In this document: one piece after another, positions 34,841 through 47,103 of the stretch
Layout: every line of letters begins with the position of its first letter
Position numbering within the stretch: the first letter of the stretch is position 1
NCBI GenBank assembly: GCA_015501585.1
Contig: JADNRY010000009.1
Span: forward strand, 496,001 to 560,000
Length of the DNA stretch: 64,000 nt
Origin: Rhodocollybia butyracea
Taxonomy: Eukaryota; Basidiomycota; Agaricomycetes; Agaricales; Omphalotaceae
Direction of reading: 5' to 3'
The notes under the pieces: generated by a model
The model's database searches: none
Told to the model about the DNA's origin: nothing
The model's input: the letters and a program-made list of their open reading frames with translations, nothing else
Position numbers and translations under genes: made by a program

Positions 34841-35356
34841 GACTGATAGAACCAAGAATGATCAAGTTGTCGTGACTGAGACCCGTCACATACATATGTG
34901 CTTTCAACGTGATCGAATCCGGCAGGCCGTTTTTGTCTAGTACCTCAAAAATACCGATATGACTTTCACAATCCTCTCAGGACCCCCTCCACAGCACTCT
35001 CAAATCGATGGCTTCTGAAGATAGACAAAGGCAAGCACCACATCATCATCAGGACGAGTCTTCATTTCATTCAGAACTCGTAAAGAGTCAAGACACTCAA
35101 AGCCCCACACGAAACGTTTCCCTTCTTCCTGAATACGCTGAAACACGTTCGTAACATATCCACGAAAAGCTACCTAATCCTATGTCTTCGCCAAAACCTC
35201 GGTGGGGCCACGGAATACCAAGTGCTATGGCGTAGGATTGCGCACATGCTATGGCTGAGCTCGGGGACTCGAGGTAGTCGTACGAATGTGAGCAGATACC
35301 TCATACGGAAGTGGTAAATATCAGTTACCAAATTGTATGAAACAACGTCTTCGTGC
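34841..35356. other. Intergenic, no supported gene
   Basis: Between the NAD kinase start and the 3' end of the next minus-strand gene. Short ORFs only; nothing recognisable. Confidence 0.35.
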
Positions 35357-36394
35357 CTATTGTGCAAATAGCTTGTATTTGTGTCTAACACGTTTGATTT
35401 TAGGTCTAGGAGGCAGCGGATATTCATAAGATACCCTCTGCGGACAGTATCTTAATGCATGGGGTAGACCACAGCATTCGCAGAAATTGAAGCGGAATAC
35501 CTCATCCAGGTAATCAGGTTTCGGGGCTACATTCTTGACGAAAGAGTTGAGGCCGCTTCTGGCACGGAATTCGTCGCGAAACAGTTGGTCGACGAACAAC
35601 GAAAAGCGTATGTCACGCATTGTGAGACCGGGAATGGTCAGGATGTTGGGGAAAGCTTCGAAAAGGGGTTAAAACGACAATTTTAACAAAGATGAAGAGA
35701 CTTTACGCGTAACATCTTTTGCTGGGAAGAGCTTCTTCGTCGAAGAAGGCCTCAAATCCAATATGGATTGTGGTATAAAAGCTTTGGGAGTAAGAGTTTT
35801 AATGTTGACAAGATGGTATCTTTCCTTGGCTAGTATATTAGGCTGTTTCGTAGCTTTGGTGATATCGCGAATTTCCTGGCATTTCTGCAAGGTGTAGATG
35901 CTCTAATGGAGCGTATGAGTAACAGATCTGAACCATCTGAGCCATTTGCTTACCCCTTCTTGCTCTGCAATATATTTAACCTCCTTTATAAAGTTTGACG
36001 CTGCGCGTTTATCCGTGAAGCAATAGCTTCCCGAGAGTACCAATCCATTTCCTAGCATCGAGTCTCGTTCTCGTGGAATATATATGCAGCGTTCCGGAGT
36101 GTAGTGGCGTAGACGAACTTTCCACGGGCAGAGCGCGGTTAGAGGATAAAGATATGTTTCTAGTTCCAAAGGGCTGAGCCATGGTGTACGACGAGTTTCT
36201 GGACGAGGAGGAATAGCCGGTAAAGCTGCTATATGTTCAGCAGCTTGCGGAGAAAAGTTTACTCTGTAGTTGAAGTTGTTAGTTCTGGAAACAGCGAGTA
36301 CATAGCGTATACACACCCGCCTGCAACAGTAAATAGCCGCTGCGACGCACGCAATATGGGTGAGAAGAACATCTAGCACAGCCACTTCCTTCAT
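35357..36394 (-). CDS. Pterin-4a-carbinolamine dehydratase-like protein lacking the catalytic motif
   Basis: Resembles fungal pterin dehydratase-like proteins (DCoH fold), whose genuine enzymes recycle 4a-hydroxytetrahydrobiopterin. The central part reads TPWLSPLELETYLYPLTALC and WKVRLRHYTPERCIYIPRE, then LVLSGSYCFTDKRAASNFIK with EVKYIAEQEG, as in the family alpha helix before the active site. After an intron (35953-35885, or ending at 35903) the next residues are KCQEIRDITKATKQPN where the family has HHP; the later strand is RYHLVNIKTLTPKAF where the enzyme has a TH pair. After a second intron (35706-35656) it continues PNILTIPGLTMRDIRFSLFV and DQLFRDEFRARSG, the conserved GLTxxD..LA end. 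A Cys-rich stretch CECCGLPHALRYCPQ and a basic tail follow to the stop. The catalytic histidines are therefore missing. N-terminal exon structure is uncertain. Family assignment is moderate. Confidence 0.6.
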
Positions 36395-36499
36395 CTGTGC
36401 CGAACGGCGAATTCCAGTAGACTTATATAGATAAAGACTGCTTCGAACGATAGCTCAGTTTATTCACATCTTGGCACCATGATCCTCGACGATGCGAAC
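36395..36499. other. Short intergenic stretch
   Basis: Upstream region of the pterin dehydratase-like gene; nothing distinctive. Confidence 0.3.
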
Positions 36500-36571
36500 G
36501 AGACTTTGGCTTGAACTCGAATACTGACACTTAAAGTCAGAGTCGCTAGCGGTTGAGCTAATCGGGTTCCA
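36500..36571 (-). ncRNA. tRNA-like element with A and B boxes (pseudo-tRNA or SINE-like)
   Basis: Reading the minus strand, GGAACCCGATTAGCTCAACC starts a tRNA-like fold: D stem TAGC/GCTA, anticodon stem CTGAC/GTCAG enclosing a seven-base loop TTTAAGT (anticodon would be TAA), and GAGTTCAAGCC as a T loop. The internal polymerase III promoter boxes fit: A box TTAGCTCAACCG, B box GAGTTCAAGCC. However, the T stem and the 3' acceptor strand do not pair, and a leucine tRNA would need a long variable arm. So it is probably a decayed tRNA or a tRNA-derived element, not a working tRNA. Confidence 0.4.
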
Positions 36572-36656
36572 CAGGCAGACCTTTGGACCAATAAACAAAT
36601 ACAGATACAAATTTACAAAAAGCCCAAAATGTAGTGACGTGTTTTCACTCGTGAAA

Positions 36657-38579
36657 TTAAAAGCCTGAACCCCCAGTTACAGGTGCGTTCTTGATATTCG
36701 ACCCTTTCCCACCAGAGGTAGTAAGGCCACCCCAGTTCCAAGTTCTAGCCAATCCATAAGTTATGAACAAGCTTCACTTCACTGAGACGTACCCAGTACA
36801 GCTCTTGGTGCTTCCACAGTTCACTTCGACAGCGTTAGCAGTACTTGCAACAGAGACGGTGTTTGTGCCCTCAAAGTTGACGTTCTATTGAGACGTTGGA
36901 TGGTATCATATTGTACAACCGAGACATCAATTTAGCACTCACTTCGATAACAACTCCTGTACCAGGGGTGCCGAGGGTGGCTGGATAACTCTGGTCTATG
37001 AGAACACCAAACGAAGTGATCCCTGTCTAATTCAGAATGTGGACATATTAATATTGCACAGAAGTTTACGGAAAGACCTTTGGTAGCACTTACAAGTACA
37101 TTATTCTCATAGACGACATTTTCGACGATTGATCCCGTAGCAGTCGCGTCGGTCTTGATTCGAAGACCGTTAACACTACCCAGAATGTCTGAGGGATTGT
37201 CATACAACCGAAATTTATTCTCGACTTACGTTCCAGTAACCTTGTTTCCAGAGATGGTGACTCCAGAAACTGTCGCGCCACTAGAAATAGAGCCCTAAAA
37301 TACGTGAGAGTCGAGAAAACAACTCGCGAGCTCCTTATACTCACAATGGAGATACCATGGCCGATACCTTGACAAACATTGTTGGAGAAAGTGATAGAAG
37401 TACCTCTATTCTATAAACACCGTGCTAGTATGAGTAAAAGTTACGATGACAATTCTTGAGCGTACGATGGCAAGACAGTCATCCTGGTTGGTGACGGTGC
37501 ATCCAGTAACTATCATACGCATATATCAGCAAAAAATGTGCGAAATGTCTTTGAATGGCACGAAACTGGTGACATCGTTAGCGGCGACATCGAAACCGTC
37601 GGTGTTTGCGCCAGCGGGTTTGCCACCAGATAAACTGTTAGCGGCAGTACCAGCACCTAGTAAAATCGCCGTTTAGTGGGGTTCTTTTTTTAAAAACATA
37701 CGAAATGTTACCATTGTTGACAATAACGCCGCTTACGGTCAAAGAGTTACCATTGATAGCGACAGCTCGCTGTGGAGAGTTTACGATTTGAACATTGGAA
37801 AATGTTCCTCCCATATTGAGAGTAAGAAGAGGAGCAGGCTTCGTCACACCTCCGTTGCCACCTAGTCCGTCCTAAAAATTATCGCAATTAATATTTGAAC
37901 ATCATCATAGGCTCGGACAACTGGCTGACCCAGTAGAGAGTGCCTTGTCCGTTAAGATCGTGCCCGCCTGAACACTGTATTTTAAAATCATAATCTCTCA
38001 GTGGTGAGGACCTAGTTACCTCCATTGACTGTACAAAATGAAAATGATTAAAGAAAAACATAATCATGATGGAGCGTTAAACGTACAAGTAATATCATTT
38101 CCACTGATTTTCATGAGAGGACCTGCCCATTCCTATAAAGAGAGTGGTTAGTAGACTAACGATTGAGAGTTATGGGACCAAGTTCCTTGAAGCCAAATGT
38201 AAGTTCGCCAGTCAAGGAGACGGATGCGCCATCCGGAGGGGTTAGTGAAAAAGTTTCTATATACTTTCAATAAAAATGGGGAACGGGGCGACAACGACTT
38301 ACCACCAGCAGGGACAGTGAAGCCACCGATCTAAAATGAAAGTTGACTTTCCATTAAATTAAGATTCAACGATAATAATCTACATGCGACACTTACAACA
38401 ATGGTATCACACTCTTCAGCAGCAGCAACATCACTAAGAGAAATGATCTCTCCTGTGCATCTCTTGCCTATCTTTCGTGGGGAGTTCAACGTTGCGTTCT
38501 TGTGTAGAGCTGGCACAGCTGAGGCTTGGGACAGAAAGCAGAGTATGGAAAGAGCAACGATAGAACTTGAAGTGAACAT
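36657..38579 (-). CDS. Secreted polygalacturonase (GH28)
   Basis: Endo-type pectinase that hydrolyses alpha-1,4-galacturonan in plant cell walls. The start is MFTSSSIVALSILCFLSQAS with cleavage near AVPA, followed by a short propeptide ending in KR (SPRKIGKR) and the conserved CTGEIISLSDVAAAEECDTI. The gene is broken into about 14 small exons, typical of basidiomycete GH28 genes. Parallel beta-helix motifs appear in order on the minus strand: GLGGNGGVTKPAPLLTLNM near 37840, NTDGFD near 37600, NQDDC near 37485, GIGHGIS near 37360 and GLRIKTD near 37160. These are the four GH28 catalytic motifs (NTD, DD, GHG, RIK), so the enzyme should be active. The last exon is TWNWGGLTTSGGKGSN to GSGF, stop at 36657. 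Sets of tiny exons in this gene make individual boundaries approximate. Confidence 0.9.
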
Positions 38580-38617
38580 CTTGAAGAAAGAAGTTGTTTC
38601 ACCACTGCAACCTGGAC

Positions 38618-38632
38618 AAGATATATATACTA
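38618..38632 (-). promoter_or_regulatory. TATA box of the polygalacturonase gene
   Basis: GTATATATAT on the minus strand (38621-38630 on plus), about 45 bases before the ATG at 38579. The placement suggests a very short leader. Confidence 0.45.
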
Positions 38633-38639
38633 GAGGGAT

Positions 38640-39787
38640 GCATAGTGCCAAGCTCTCTGAGCGGGAAAACGGAGCTCTGCGGGCCTGATCTTCAGCAAGG
38701 ACCGTACTTTGAAGAGAGAGGAATGGATCAGGAGAGGTGAAAAACAAGCAAGGTTTTTCCGCAGATACTAGGTTTTTAGGCAGATTTAGGCACGGAGGTC
38801 ACAACGACTATTATAACTCGTGTTCAATACCTTGCGTAAATTCAATGCGCGGGCCGTGTCTAGAGCAAGAATCCGTGGGCAGTGTAACCTTAACGATTCG
38901 ACTGACCGTTGTGGAGGAGAGCTTGAAGCACCGGTGCCATCTTGACCGGCTAACCCCTACCTTTGCAAAATCCAGTAGAATCAATTTAGTTGCAGAAACT
39001 AGTAAATCTATGCAGATGAGTCCAAGGGCCAGGTAGGTAGCGGTGACACTTTCGCGTCATTTCTCTAAAATTCCCCAAACGTACTCGCCAGATATCTTTG
39101 AACTCTCCGAATCTTGTCCTTCGATAAAGCTGCATTTAAACCCACTATGGCCGCCATCAGGACACCCAGCCGGATGCCAACGAAAATCATGGGGGGGAGG
39201 GGCTTATTTCTGGCGCCTCACCTGTGCCCTCTGATCATCTACAGAGAGTACGTTTCCTTGACAAAAACATTTGACAAGTTCACTCAAGAAACAGGTGTAC
39301 CATACCATTGAGGAAAAGAAAATATGTATATGGCTGACTGACTTAAGAAACTCTAAATGTACCGATAATAAGGGTGATTGAGAAACCATAAGCGAATCGA
39401 AGCTAAAAGAGAAAGGGATATGAGTATGTAGGTATGCATATGTGAGGTGATTGGCGTAACATCATCGAGAGCGAGAAATGAAAATGAGAATCAGATCGGT
39501 ATCGGTGTCGTGCAGGTGTATGCTAAAAAATGCGCGGTACTCGTACTGTACAGTACTGTATGTATAATAAGCGGATAGTACTAAGGAGACCTCAGGCCCC
39601 ATACGATAAGTAACGTAAGTTATGAAAGAAGCAAACGAACAAATGCAGGAAATCGACATGGGGTCAGGAATAGACAGATAAAATAGACAAGGAGAGCGAT
39701 CCAGAGAGAAAGGAGAGAGAGAGAGGAGTATCGGACGAATAAAGAATCATTGCCAATCAGCAAAACACGTATCCATGCACGTATCGA
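38640..39787. other. Long intergenic region
   Basis: 1.1 kb between the polygalacturonase promoter and the 3' end of the KCS1-like gene. Contains a palindromic stretch CTGTACAGTACTGTA near 39546 and AG-rich DNA (GAGAGAAAGGAGAGAGAGAG near 39703). ORFs of 60-99 codons show no recognisable product. Confidence 0.4.
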
Positions 39788-42700
39788 TCATGTCGACAGC
39801 ATACCCGGATCATCCTCCCCACCCCCAAAAATCTCGTCGAATATCTCTCTTCCTTCCGTAGGCAATCTGGACAACTCTGCTTGCCCATCACCATTCCCAT
39901 CCCTTCTCCCCTCTCTCCTTGCCCTCTCCCCCTCCCAAATCTCCTCGAGAGCAGTACATAAATTCTTCAGCCCCCAAATAAAACCCCGATCTGGTTCGTC
40001 AGGATAGTGTGGTGGGAACCGCGCGTAGATGAGGCCTGTAGAGGGGTCGATATCGGCTTGATATCCTGTAGAGGAGGAAAAGGATGTTGTCGTTATAGTG
40101 GGTGCTGTGGATGTGGAGGTACTGAGATCGGGTTGGGGTTGCGCCGGAGGTACAGCTTGGGACTGGGTCTGTGAAGGGACAGCAGAAGCGGAAGTATCAA
40201 AATCGGAAGGATAAGACAGCCAATCCCTCCCCGTCGTCGTATGTGCAAAATCAACCAAACGAACGTCAACAGCTCCACGAGCACTACGGGCCGAAGGTGG
40301 ATGAGCATGACGAGCTCCTCCAATGAGTCCTTGTTTGTGTCCTTTTCCTGTTTGCCTTTTATCCCCGCTGGCCTTGACATGTTCGGTCCCACTGCCATTC
40401 TCTTTCCTCGACATCTCGTCTAGCACATACTCCCGATACCCCTTCTGTATGTCCTCGTCGCCATCGTATATGAACAACAACGAACATCCGTAGAATCTAT
40501 ATCCTTTTAGACGGGAAATGATGCGTGCGAGGCCGTAGAGTTTTCGAAGGAGGGGTGGGATGTGGTAGAAGAGGATATCGTTGGGGGAAGGTAGGGAGAA
40601 GGAAGTCGATGATGGGGACAAAGCGGATGATGGAATGAACGATGACGGGTTGAGAGTTTTAGTAATCGAAGTTGGAATACAGCTGTCGCTGGCCTCGGTC
40701 TCAGTATGTGCGGACGAAACATCCTTGGAATCGGAATAATTGGAGGTGTCACCAGATTGCTCGGACTTGATATCAGTGCGGGTGCCAGCACCAACATCCT
40801 TCGATTCCGAATTGAGGCTGCCCGGGCCGGTCCCAGTCGAGAAAAACGCTGCCAGCGCCGACGGAAACTGCTCTGGTTGAATCGAACGACCAAAGTATTT
40901 ATCTTGAGTGGTGTATGATTGGGTTTGGGTGTTCCAGACCTGGTTGAAAAAGAGTGCAAGTTGAGGTGTTAGTTGAAGAAGGTAAAAGGAATGGAGCGGC
41001 CGCGAGAAGGTAGTAATAGTAGTAAGAGTGAGAAAGTAAGGATTGAGTGCATGTTGGACCAAGTAAGAGGGTCAAGCATAAAAAGGGACAAGTACAGAAT
41101 CTGAAATCCAAAACGCAAACGAACCTGCATTCCACACATCCTCACGCCCAACGCCCGACTCGTCGTGCGATCACATTTTTTCCTCTGGCTCTTCTTCTTT
41201 GCGGGGGTGGCATCCATACCGTATTGGCGGGTACCTACATAGATGCACACGAAATCAGTACACAAGGTTAGGAACGAACGAACGAAAGAAGGAATTGAGG
41301 AGATACATAATTACAGGATGAATCGAAGAAGCAGTAAGGAACGGATGAAGGAACAGATGAAGAGAAAGACCGGGGAAAAGAAGCAGACAGCAAGAACGCA
41401 GGGAGAAGCGAGAGAAGCAAAAATTCAACTCACCCATTTTCAAATCCATAACACATGGTCGTTTGAGTCTCCCCGTGAGGTCTTCCATGAGTATAAAGTG
41501 ATTTTGGTGCGAGAATTCAGCGTCGGAGTCGGTGTCGAAAGGGTCTGTTCGATCGATTAAGTTTGTTGGATCATCTGCTTCTGGGTCACCACCTTCTAGA
41601 TTACCTCCTTCTCGACCTGATGCGTCAATTTCCTGGTCTGCTGAGGAATGTCCTGAATCTTTTGGGGAAGATTCGGATTTATCCTTCGAATAGTCTTTCA
41701 CAGTCGAAATCAGTCTCCGAGTCGAGAATTTGGGATCATATCGTCCAAGCCTATTCCCATGCCCGAGACTATCTCCATCTCTATTCTCATCGTCATCCGA
41801 CGGCTCTGGTTCCTGGAGTGGAGGCATCCCCATCCCTCTCCCTCTCATCTTTCTCAACATTCCCATCCCAATCCCCGCACCCTGGCCCATCCTCGCGGTC
41901 CCATTCCTTTCCGTAGCCCTACCAGCCGTATCAAACCGGGGATGTTCTAGATCCAACGACCTCGAACGACTACGTTTCCGAAGGGACGGCTGTAGCGGCA
42001 GCGATGGAAATGACGATGACAATTCTTCCGAGGGTACATCTATAAAAGGATAAAGGATAATACGAAAGATGAAAGTCAATTAGCTTCGTTCTTTGACTTT
42101 GTAAGGAGAAAGATGGACAGATGGCACAGAATAAGAAAAAAGATGAGGAAAGAGATAAAGTTAAGGTTCACGTTGGAATTCGAGTCAAATTAGGAGTCAA
42201 ACATCTCTTGACTGGTTGGTCGACTGATGACTGGTGACGGACTGACAAATAGCCTAGACTGTGGACTAATCGGGGTAGTGCAGTAAAAGTGTCGAGGTAG
42301 AAGTGCTTCGCCAATATGTATATGTTCCACGTCCACACATTCTCACATCCCCTAGAACTAGGGAAAAGAAGGGATATAAAAACGGAAATGCCCTCTCGAT
42401 CTAGATGTCACAATGACGATGGCTAAGGAGCACGCAGACACAAGAGCACGCGAGCAAAATAGAACCAAGAACCAAAACTGCGCATGAATACAGAACAGAA
42501 ATAGAACCAACGACTCAAAAAGAGTTAAGAGGAAAAGGGGAACCGAACAATGAATAAAAGCCAAAGCTGTTGAATAAAAGAACTGATAAACCAACTCACC
42601 TTTTGAATGATCTTGATGATCCAGCCTGTCGAAATCTGAATCCACTGTTTGCGCCCTTGTCCACTTACTCTGAGTCTCTGAATGTGTCTGTATCTGTGCC

Positions 42701-44776
42701 TCCTCTAGGCCCGGTCCCTGGATCTTGACGTGCGCCTCGAACGGGTGCCACCATGATGGTGAGTCGGAATTGGGAGTGAACTCGGCTTCAGCAGGAATGG
42801 TGGGGCAGTTGTACTTGTTGGGCTTGTTGCACTTGTACTTGAACTTGTCGTACTCGTTGGCGAGACAGTATCAACACCATCCATGTCAAATACCCCACTC
42901 GCAGAATCGGTATCGTTCTCAGGATCAGCGTCGGCATCGGCATCGGTGTGAAAAGGTACAACATCGTCCTCAAAAGCCCGTTTGGAAGGAGAAACTAGGA
43001 TGCTTTCACTTCGGACGCGGCGGAGATGTGTTGGATGTGTTGGGGTATGAGAGGTTGGATGGGCGTGCTCATGGTCGGCTTTGGGAATATTATCTTCGCC
43101 ACTTTTTCTCTCCCTCTCCATGGATTCGATAGACGACCCAAGTTTCCTTGCCCTGCCTTTGACACTACCCTTCATTACATTCAACCTCCGCAAGACGCTA
43201 TTAAAAACATGGTCCTTCAAACGAGTATTAACGAGTGTTGAACCGCGGCCTCCGAAAAGGGTCAGCGGGGGTACGACAGGGGATGTAGGTGGCTGATCCT
43301 CAGCGCCTTCCCTGCCCCCAAACTTACCCGCACTCATCTGCGGTGAATTTGCTGGCGTTGGAGCATCCATCTCTGTAGAAACGAGTGGTGAATACCTGTA
43401 CCTCGGCAAGGGCGTTACACCCAGATTGGGACTGGACGCTGTGCCTCTATGCAAAGGCTGTCTCTTGAACCGGTGTACTGCAGATGGAATGGGAACTGTG
43501 GTCGTCGTCGTAGACTGTGAAGTACTACGATTCCTTCCACGATTCCCATTCCTCCCCTCAACATCCACTCTGGTACAATATGCCTATTCCTATCCAATAC
43601 GACTTCTGGTATACACGACTCGTCAGGCGTTGTGGTATACACATAGTAGCAATCACGTGTAGGTGGAGTGTTGGTGATGTCGGGAACTCTCCGATAACTA
43701 ACGAGCATAACGCCGAGATATTTTGGGATATATCCCAGTAACCCCCTTGCTTCTCTCTCGACCATCTCATAGAAGAGATTCTCGCGGGATACGAGGGGTT
43801 TACAGACTGCACGTTTAGTAAATTTGTAAATTGCGCTGTGGCCACCGACTTGATTGCGGAAAGGGCGCAGTGGGATGTGAATGTGGGGAAGAGGAGGGGG
43901 TGAGGGAGAACGAGATGGCAGGAGAGTTGACGAAGACTTCCCAGACGATGTCTCCCAGCCAAAGTCGTCGTCGTCATCAGTAGACCATGGGGATAGAGAT
44001 CGCACACTTGATGATGATTCTGGCTCTGGTAGTTCTGGTTCCACTTCTTCTTCTCGTTCTCTTCTCCGCCCACGATCCACATCTCTCCGCCATTCACCTA
44101 TACTCGTTGGTTGCTTTTCTTCGTTTTCCTCACCGCGTACTATTGAAAGTGTCTACAACAAGTCAGAAATCGGCTTGTAGAAATGAATCAGGACACTCAC
44201 TTCTTTCCTATCCCTCTCTCTTCTCCATTCTGACCGCTTGACAAATTCGAATTTCGCTCCGGCAACTTCTGGGTGTCCACTGCTGATTGAACTAGAACGT
44301 GCGTGGTGTTCCACTACTAAATCCAATCCCAAATCATTCAACCCAACCAGATCAACATGAGGAACATCCTCGTTCTCCGGTTCTTTGTCTGTCTCTTTGA
44401 ATAATTGAAGGGTCGCTGCGACTTTTCGTCCAATGCCAGAAGTTGAGACTGACGTTGACGGCGGTTCTCGATCAGACGAGGAGGAGGAGAGACGACGTCG
44501 TTTTTTGAAAGACGAACTCGAGCTAGATGAACTAGCTGATCCAGACGATAAACTAGTTCGTCGCAATTTTTTCTTCTTCTTCTCCATATTCTTGGGCTTA
44601 TTCTGCCCATTGTTCTTCTTCATCGCCTTCGTCCTCATCTCAGTTTCTGTTCCAGTTCCATCCGACTCATCTGCGTCTCTCGGCGACGTTCTCGACGATG
44701 GTGATAGTGATGATGACAAAGATGATGACGATGGAGATGACGAAGGGTATCGGTGACCGTGGACAAAACGACCCAT
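39788..44776 (-). CDS. KCS1: Inositol hexakisphosphate kinase, Kcs1-like
   Basis: Makes inositol pyrophosphates from InsP6, signals for phosphate and stress control. The start is taken as MGRFVHGHRYPSSSPSSSS at 44776. The N-terminal several hundred residues are disordered (Ser, Lys and acidic runs such as MEKKKKKLRR). The IPK fold begins at RPFRNQVGGHSAIYKFTKRA near 43850, with KPLVSRENLFYEMVEREARG and IPKYLGVMLVSYRRV. After a long disordered insert (RNRSTSQS to SRDRA) comes LTGRLKRPCVMDLKMG near 41450, the PxxxDxKxG motif, then GTRQYGMDATPAKKKSQ, QDKYFGRSI, SLLFIYDGDEDIQKGY, VDVRLVDFAHTTTG and DRGFIWGLKNLCTALEEIW. At least seven introns; those splitting the catalytic region are long (about 200, 260 and 540 bases) and pyrimidine-rich. 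No lesion in the motifs. Exon limits in the insert are approximate. Confidence 0.87.
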
Positions 44777-45952
44777 ACACAGAGGTCGTTGTCGTAGCTG
44801 TATAAAAAGCAACGACTACAACACGCGCGATATCTGCAAGCGAGAGGCACGGGTCCTGTCAACTTCACAAGCGACGTCAAAGGATATTGTTCAACACCGA
44901 ACAAGTCGTTCGCTCGCTGGTTCGTTCGTTGTTTGTTTGTTTGGAAAAGAAGAGGAGATAAGGGGACTCTAAACCCTATCCTCAAGTTTTATATGTATAG
45001 CAATAGCAAACAGCACAACCTGCTAAAAATGCCCAAATGCCAATGACGAGATTAGGATAACAAACGAACGAGCGTCGAGAAACTGCAAAAGAGACGCACG
45101 TGAACATTTTATAATCTACGCACGTTCTTCGGAACGGCGGCGCTTTGCCGGATGATTGATAAGATAAATTTGTTAAGCGCCCTGTACCACGTTCCAGTAA
45201 ACCCATGTGCAACTAACTCTTCCTCTTCCCTTCTCCTGTCCTCGTCCTACTCACTAACTAGCCTACTAGTATGTTTGTTGGATTCGATTCGGGTATTACT
45301 ATCGAAAATTCAGCCATCGATTCATTCAGCTTTGAATCTGCGCTCCACCGCATTGACAGACCTTGCCTCGGACCTTCATCATTTCCTTACCTGTTGGCTA
45401 TCGTATCGCCACCGCTATTTAGGATCCGGAGGAAGGCCCGTACCTTCATACGATCTACGGAGGATCCGTAGATTGCGAACCCACTAGCAGCGACTAGCTC
45501 ACCGGAGCTTCTGGTTTACTCCAATCTAATCCTTTTCGTGTTCTTATTCTTGTTCGTATCCGTGCTCTTGCTCGTTAGCTTGCTCGTGTCAAATTCAATT
45601 CAGAGTTTGTTCAGGCCTGTTCGTGTGCTCGCTCAAACCCCTGTCTTTGCCTGCCTGCCGACTTAGGTCTCATCTCCTCGTCGTAGCGATGAAAGGACCT
45701 AGGACGATTGCCTCAGTGAGGCAACGCTCTATCAAAAGTTTAAAGGCTGAGCTGTATGTATGATGCACGATTGTACTTATTCTTAATGTGAACGTTCCTT
45801 AATCTCCTTCTCCCCTTTCTCCACTCGTTTTCTCCTCCTTCACTCACTTTCACCCTCGCTTCTTTCATCATCGCCTCTTTCTCCTATGTTCACTCCTGCC
45901 TCCTCCAGTCCTTTGTGCGCTGAGGAGGACACTATTGTTTGCAAGATTTATC
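44777..45952. other. Intergenic, no supported gene
   Basis: 1.2 kb upstream of the KCS1-like gene and downstream of the kinase-like gene. GTTCGTTCGTTGTTTGTTTGTTTG near 44923 and long pyrimidine tracts near 45800-45860 occur. A plus-strand ORF of 111 codons at 45152-45487 lacks any supporting motif. Confidence 0.4.
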
Positions 45953-47103
45953 CTATACACACCAGAAATATTGCGCATCTTTCAGATTTCTCCGTTCTGA
46001 CTCTGTATAGAAATCGTCGTCGATAGCTATCGATTTACCCCATTTTCGTGCGCGGTCAAAATCAATGAACTGCCAGTGGTGGACACGACAGTGTCGAGGG
46101 CATATAACAGCATCGGGTCGAGTGACATGCAGGATGTTATTGAACTTAAAGTCGGCATGAATGATCCCAACAGATGCAAGATCATCGAATAGATCCGCTA
46201 GATCACGTCTTGAGAGGGTTTTAATGAATGGAATCCAACTTGAGAAATTACACATACTTTTCTTGCTCCGTGAAGTATGCCGGGCTTTCGAATCTACGCT
46301 CAAGCTGAGACCCTAGCTCCAGGAGCAGAACGCCAACCAACGGTGATTCAAGCGACTGACGCCAGTCATTCCATCGGGACGAAGACTTCGATTGACGACC
46401 ATCTTCATGGAAAAGCCAAGGTTGATACTCGTCATCCAACGAGTCCGGGAGACAAGACTCAGAATCTTCATCGGAATCTTCATCCTGAGAACTTTCAGAT
46501 TTACATGATTCGATATCACCCCACGCATCCAGCCAAGATACTCCTTCCGGCAGAGGAGCAACGAAGAAGCCGAAACAACGAGGAGTTACAGAACCCTGAA
46601 GGCCCGCAAGTTGCTCATAGAACCACGCCTCTCGCGCGAGACTTCGGAAAAATTGCGGCTTTGCCACTTTGATACAGAATTCCTGAGGTAACCCGGGAGA
46701 TGAGCAAGGAAGCGGAGAACCACCTGGCCGATTTAATATCTGGTGCAAACGAGCAGCATAAGTGGCACTGATACGCCCATGACCTAGCTGTTCTCCGATG
46801 ATTTCTATCTCCAGATGTGATTTGCCTTCAGGAAGTGGCAAGGCATCCCAGCCTTCTTTCTCTGTCGAACATTCTTCTTCGATACAGGAGGTTCGGTTGG
46901 CGGGGAAAGATTCTGCGCGGGTCATATTTAGAGCACGACCGCTGGTGGAGATACCATGTATGGAGAGGGAAGAGAACGCGTCGTAACCCTTGTATAAGTG
47001 GAATTATCAATCTCCAAAAGTTCAAAGCAGAAAGCGGAAGGTCAAGCGTACAGACATTGAAATAAGCTGTCTCTAATGTTGGGACGTTGAGAGCAGGTGT
47101 CAT
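45953..47103 (-). CDS. Small protein-kinase-like protein
   Basis: 344-residue protein with a compact kinase-like fold. Exons 47103-47056, 46988-46258 and 46208-45953; introns GTCTGT..CAAG (67 nt) and GTATGT..CAAG (49 nt) join in frame. It starts MTPALNVPTLETAYFN. Kinase elements: glycine loop GEQLGHGRISATYAARL, the lysine strand FCIKVAK, the helix C glutamate in REAWFYEQLAGL, catalytic HADFKFNNILHV and metal site QFIDFDRARKW. An acidic insert lies between (SQDEDSDEDSESCLPDSLDD). This resembles the divergent fungal kinase-like families that are expanded in Agaricomycetes. The HxD and DFD motifs are present, so catalysis is possible, but the short size and the insert make substrate prediction unsafe. 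Confidence 0.75.

Noticed and set aside
42725..43296. Plus-strand ORFs of 70-135 codons over the KCS1-like gene
   Set aside because: They are antisense to a low-complexity insert of a well-supported gene.
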